Shown here in pieces: positions 6,318 through 8,503 of a stretch of 8,503 nucleotides of DNA. A program made the position numbers and the translations under genes. This stretch comes from JBDNJM01 sp041687755 (GTDB taxonomy: Bacteria > Planctomycetota > UBA1135 > GCA-002686595): the NCBI GenBank assembly GCA_041687755.1, contig JBDNJM010000085.1:1-8503 (forward strand), in the 5' to 3' direction. Numbering within the stretch: the stretch's first letter is position 1; each line of letters starts with the position of its first letter. The notes under the pieces are model-generated. The model was not told the origin of the DNA and did not search any database. It saw only the letters and a program-made list of their open reading frames with translations.

Positions 6318-8396
6318 ATGAACTACAAGATCGGAATAGTCGCACTCTGCGCGGTCAGCATCGCCGCCGCCCTGTTCGTGATCTCGGCGGACAGCCGAAA
6401 ACCGCAAGACCCTGCGGTCTTCAACCCAGCGCCCAGCCGGCTCACCGACAACTCCCGTGCTCCGCACGTCGGCTTGGATTCGGCCCCGGGCCGCTCGCCT
6501 GCTACCGGTGTCAGCGTAGGTTCCGCCGTTCGGATCTTGATCGATGATGCGGGCGCAGGCTCTAGAGTCGAAGCCGCCTGGCTCCTCATGAGCAAGGGCC
6601 GATCCGTCCGCCTGTTCAAGTCCCCCGACTCCGGGCAGTTCGAGACCGTGCGGAAGTCTTCGAGCGGCTCTGGAACTCTCCTCGCCCTCCTGGGAAGTGG
6701 CGGCTTGCTGGTCAGTGACACCACGTACCTTGCTGAGGATTCCACCTGGGTCCTGAAGGCCGCTGCGCGCCTGACCATCGCGCCCCTCGGCGACGGGATC
6801 GATGCCTTCCGTTTCCACGCCGCTCAAGTCCGAATGGACGGGGCCGAATGGACCCCTGCCGCGAGGGTTCGTGACGCCGCTACTGCGATTCTGGAGCGTC
6901 TAGACGCTGCTGACTTCTTGGGCGCTCGAGCAGCCCTGCAAGCGGCTGCCGGAAGCGGGATCAGCGCTCACCTCATCAACGCGACCCCCGTTGCCCTCGC
7001 ACCGGGCCCGGATCCCGGCGTGGGGAGAATCGCTCCGACGGTGCTCGTCGCCTACGCAGCGTGCGACGTCCGCTACAGCGCAGTGTCCGCCGACTTGGCC
7101 GTCACCTACGACCCAAACCCACTCAGTCACGGCATGACCGTCGATGGCAATCGAGTGACGACAACCGGACGCGCGATGAGTCCCGATGCATCGGCTCCGG
7201 TCCGCATGCAGCCCGGTCAGAGTCGCACGGTCGAGCCGCTGCTCGAGCGTTTCGCTAGCCTGCGCGTGCAGCTCTCCCAGGCCGGGCCACCCGCGCCGGG
7301 GACCGCCCTGATCCAGGTCTATCAACACAGGTATCTTCTCGGCGATCAGGGTCGTACCCAGATCCTCCTGGAGGCCTCCGCCGAGGGCGAGGTCGGAAGC
7401 ACGCTACGCCTGACCCGACTCATCCCGGGCCCCAGGCTTGTCAGCGCCATCAGCAAGACACCGACGCCGGGGCAAGCCCCGCTCTGCCTGGTCAGCAGCG
7501 CCGCGATCGAGCTGACCCCGGGTGAAGAACTGGACCTCGATCTGCAGCTCGGCGCAGGCGTCCCCGTGAACATTGCGCCCGTCCTCCACGGTCCCCAGGG
7601 CGAACCCGTTCAGTTGCCCCAGCTCGCGGACGTGGGGATACTCGATCTGTACGGTGTCTCCCGGAGTGTCTCGCCGGGAATGCAGGCTCACTTCACCCAC
7701 CTCACCTGGGAGCTTCGAGCGCCCCCCGCCATCGCGGTCTACGGACTGCAACCCGGCAAGTACCTGCTCATCTGGGATTTGACCCGCTTCGGCGACGAAT
7801 GCGGCCAAGCGTTGCGCGACCTCGGTCTGGAAATAGACCCGACCGACAGGGCCCCCTCGCTCGAGTTCATCTGGACAGGAGACGGCCCCGCCGAAGTCGA
7901 GTTCCCGGTCAACTTGCGCAACGTCCCGCAGACCACGGCCCTGACGGTGACGATTCTCAGCCCCCCGAGCGCGGAGCTCCGAAGAGTCGAGGCGACCGGA
8001 GTTCGCGACGACGGGAAATGGGAGTATCTGCGGACGGAGCCGGCCGGCGGCGACGCGAACCCACTCGAGTCGATCGTCTTCCACTGTCCGCCCGACCTAC
8101 AGCGAATCATCCTTACGGGCTCTGGCCGCGATGCCAAGTACTGCGGGCTCTTGCTGCCCGACCGGCCGCAACCGCACAGCGTCCAGCTATTCGAGTTTGC
8201 CGAGGTGCTCGTCTCCGAACTTTCGGGGGCCTCCGAGGTTCGCACCGGAATTCACGTGATCCGCATGAAGCCCGCCGGCGCCGACGGCGAGCTGCTGATG
8301 ATCAACAACGCCCGCGTCGAAGGCCCGGATAGCACCATCAAGGTCCCCACCGGCGGCTGCATCGTCGACATCGGGTACGGCCCGACGCTGCTCTAG
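6318..8396 (+). CDS. Large exported or membrane-anchored protein of unknown function, beta-rich
   Basis: I do not recognise this 692-residue protein. It begins with a hydrophobic segment (residues 4-23) after MNYK, with a possible signal-peptidase site after ISA (24); otherwise it is a single N-terminal anchor. A Ser/Pro-rich linker (about 25-68) follows. The rest is mostly alternating hydrophobic/polar sequence typical of beta sandwiches: about 68-180, 305-420, 420-510 and 525-690. A short Ala-rich helical stretch (about 180-212) breaks the first two. Phrases such as YGLQPGKYLLIWDL (about 474-487) recall the closing strands of carboxypeptidase-regulatory-like or Ig-like domains, but no family motif or catalytic signature is clear. 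Scattered Cys residues could form disulfides outside the cell. Its wobble positions look less GC-saturated than the leftward genes. ATG at 6318 is chosen for the signal sequence. A hairpin and a palindromic repeat follow its stop. Confidence 0.8.
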   Translation: MNYKIGIVALCAVSIAAALFVISADSRKPQDPAVFNPAPSRLTDNSRAPHVGLDSAPGRSPATGVSVGSAVRILIDDAGAGSRVEAAWLLMSKGRSVRLFKSPDSGQFETVRKSSSGSGTLLALLGSGGLLVSDTTYLAEDSTWVLKAAARLTIAPLGDGIDAFRFHAAQVRMDGAEWTPAARVRDAATAILERLDAADFLGARAALQAAAGSGISAHLINATPVALAPGPDPGVGRIAPTVLVAYAACDVRYSAVSADLAVTYDPNPLSHGMTVDGNRVTTTGRAMSPDASAPVRMQPGQSRTVEPLLERFASLRVQLSQAGPPAPGTALIQVYQHRYLLGDQGRTQILLEASAEGEVGSTLRLTRLIPGPRLVSAISKTPTPGQAPLCLVSSAAIELTPGEELDLDLQLGAGVPVNIAPVLHGPQGEPVQLPQLADVGILDLYGVSRSVSPGMQAHFTHLTWELRAPPAIAVYGLQPGKYLLIWDLTRFGDECGQALRDLGLEIDPTDRAPSLEFIWTGDGPAEVEFPVNLRNVPQTTALTVTILSPPSAELRRVEATGVRDDGKWEYLRTEPAGGDANPLESIVFHCPPDLQRIILTGSGRDAKYCGLLLPDRPQPHSVQLFEFAEVLVSELSGASEVRTGIHVIRMKPAGADGELLMINNARVEGPDSTIKVPTGGCIVDIGYGPTLL

Positions 8397-8424
8397 ACGA
8401 CGAGCGTCGAGCTCACCAACCGAG

Positions 8425-8446
8425 CCCTCAGCATCCACGCTGGGGG
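8425..8446 (+). terminator. Terminator-like hairpin after the 692-residue gene
   Basis: CCCTCAGC (8425-8432) pairs with GCTGGGGG (8439-8446) around the loop ATCCAC: 8 bp with one T-G wobble, starting 28 bases after the TAG stop. AAGGATACGG follows instead of a T-run, so intrinsic termination is doubtful. The stem's 3' end abuts the palindromic repeat, as at the other end of the window. Confidence 0.45.
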
Positions 8447-8503
8447 AAGGATACGGTGCCAGGCACGTTTTCACCGGCTTGGAGTCATCAGCCGCATTGC
8501 GGC
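8445..8503. repeat. Left half of a palindromic intergenic repeat, right copy (cut by the window end)
   Basis: Positions 8445-8486 are the reverse complement of 74-32 with one missing base and one mismatch, and contain the core GTGCCAGGCAC (8456-8466... within CGGTGCCAGGCACG). It continues as CTTGGAGTC ATCA GCCGC ATT GCGGC, the first half of the same two-tier hairpin found at 1-41, and is then cut off. The central hairpin runs in the same direction as at the left end although the adjoining arm is inverted, which shows that the arms belong to opposite sides of one symmetric element. It starts 48 bp after the stop of the 692-residue gene. Confidence 0.8.

Noticed and set aside
6318..6353. Lipoprotein signal at Cys11 of the 692-residue protein
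   Set aside because: The residue before Cys is Leu rather than Gly/Ala/Ser, and the Cys lies too early, within the hydrophobic core.
1..8503. Circular replicon implied by similar sequence at both ends
   Set aside because: The first 27 and last 26 bases differ by an indel and two loop bases, so they are not an overlap but separate repeat copies.
1..8503. Composite transposon or integrated element bounded by terminal inverted repeats
   Set aside because: No transposase or integrase, housekeeping genes inside, and hairpin direction not inverted with the arms.

Overview
The window is a compact, very GC-rich stretch of bacterial chromosome (roughly two-thirds G+C by eye) with five protein-coding genes and no RNA genes, insertion sequences, CRISPR arrays or phage genes. 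Several features point to Planctomycetota or a similar high-GC environmental phylum: a large secreted protein joining HEAT repeats to a glutamine-amidotransferase-like fold, a large secreted orphan protein, a membrane M48 peptidase with a TPR-like tail, and no clear Shine-Dalgarno sequence at any start. This placement is inference; Acidobacteriota or Myxococcota are not excluded.

Layout. Positions 1-74 and 8445-8503 are halves of two copies of one palindromic repeat built around the core GTGCC(T/A)GGCAC and a GCCGC/GCGGC hairpin. Because the window breaks inside a copy at each end, it is probably a whole contig that stopped at unresolved repeats. Between them, three genes run leftward. They are an M48 metallopeptidase (5803 to 4097), a DbpA-type DEAD-box RNA helicase (4040 to 2565), and a secreted HEAT-repeat protein (2472 to 116) that is broken by a one-base frameshift near 2165-2205. 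A 167-bp divergent intergenic region (5804-5970), with a G-quadruplex motif on the minus strand, separates them from two rightward genes. These are a 75-residue two-helix membrane protein (5971-6198) and a 692-residue secreted or anchored protein of unknown function (6318-8396).

How the genes fit together. The three leftward genes are 56 and 92 bp apart and could share a transcript, but their functions (membrane proteolysis, 50S ribosome assembly, cell-envelope protein interaction) suggest no single pathway. The two outermost genes each end in a terminator-like hairpin without a T-tract, followed 42-48 bp after the stop by the palindromic repeat. No defence, biosynthetic or mobile system is visible. 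The points most worth following up are the repeat family, the frameshift and the unclassified proteins.
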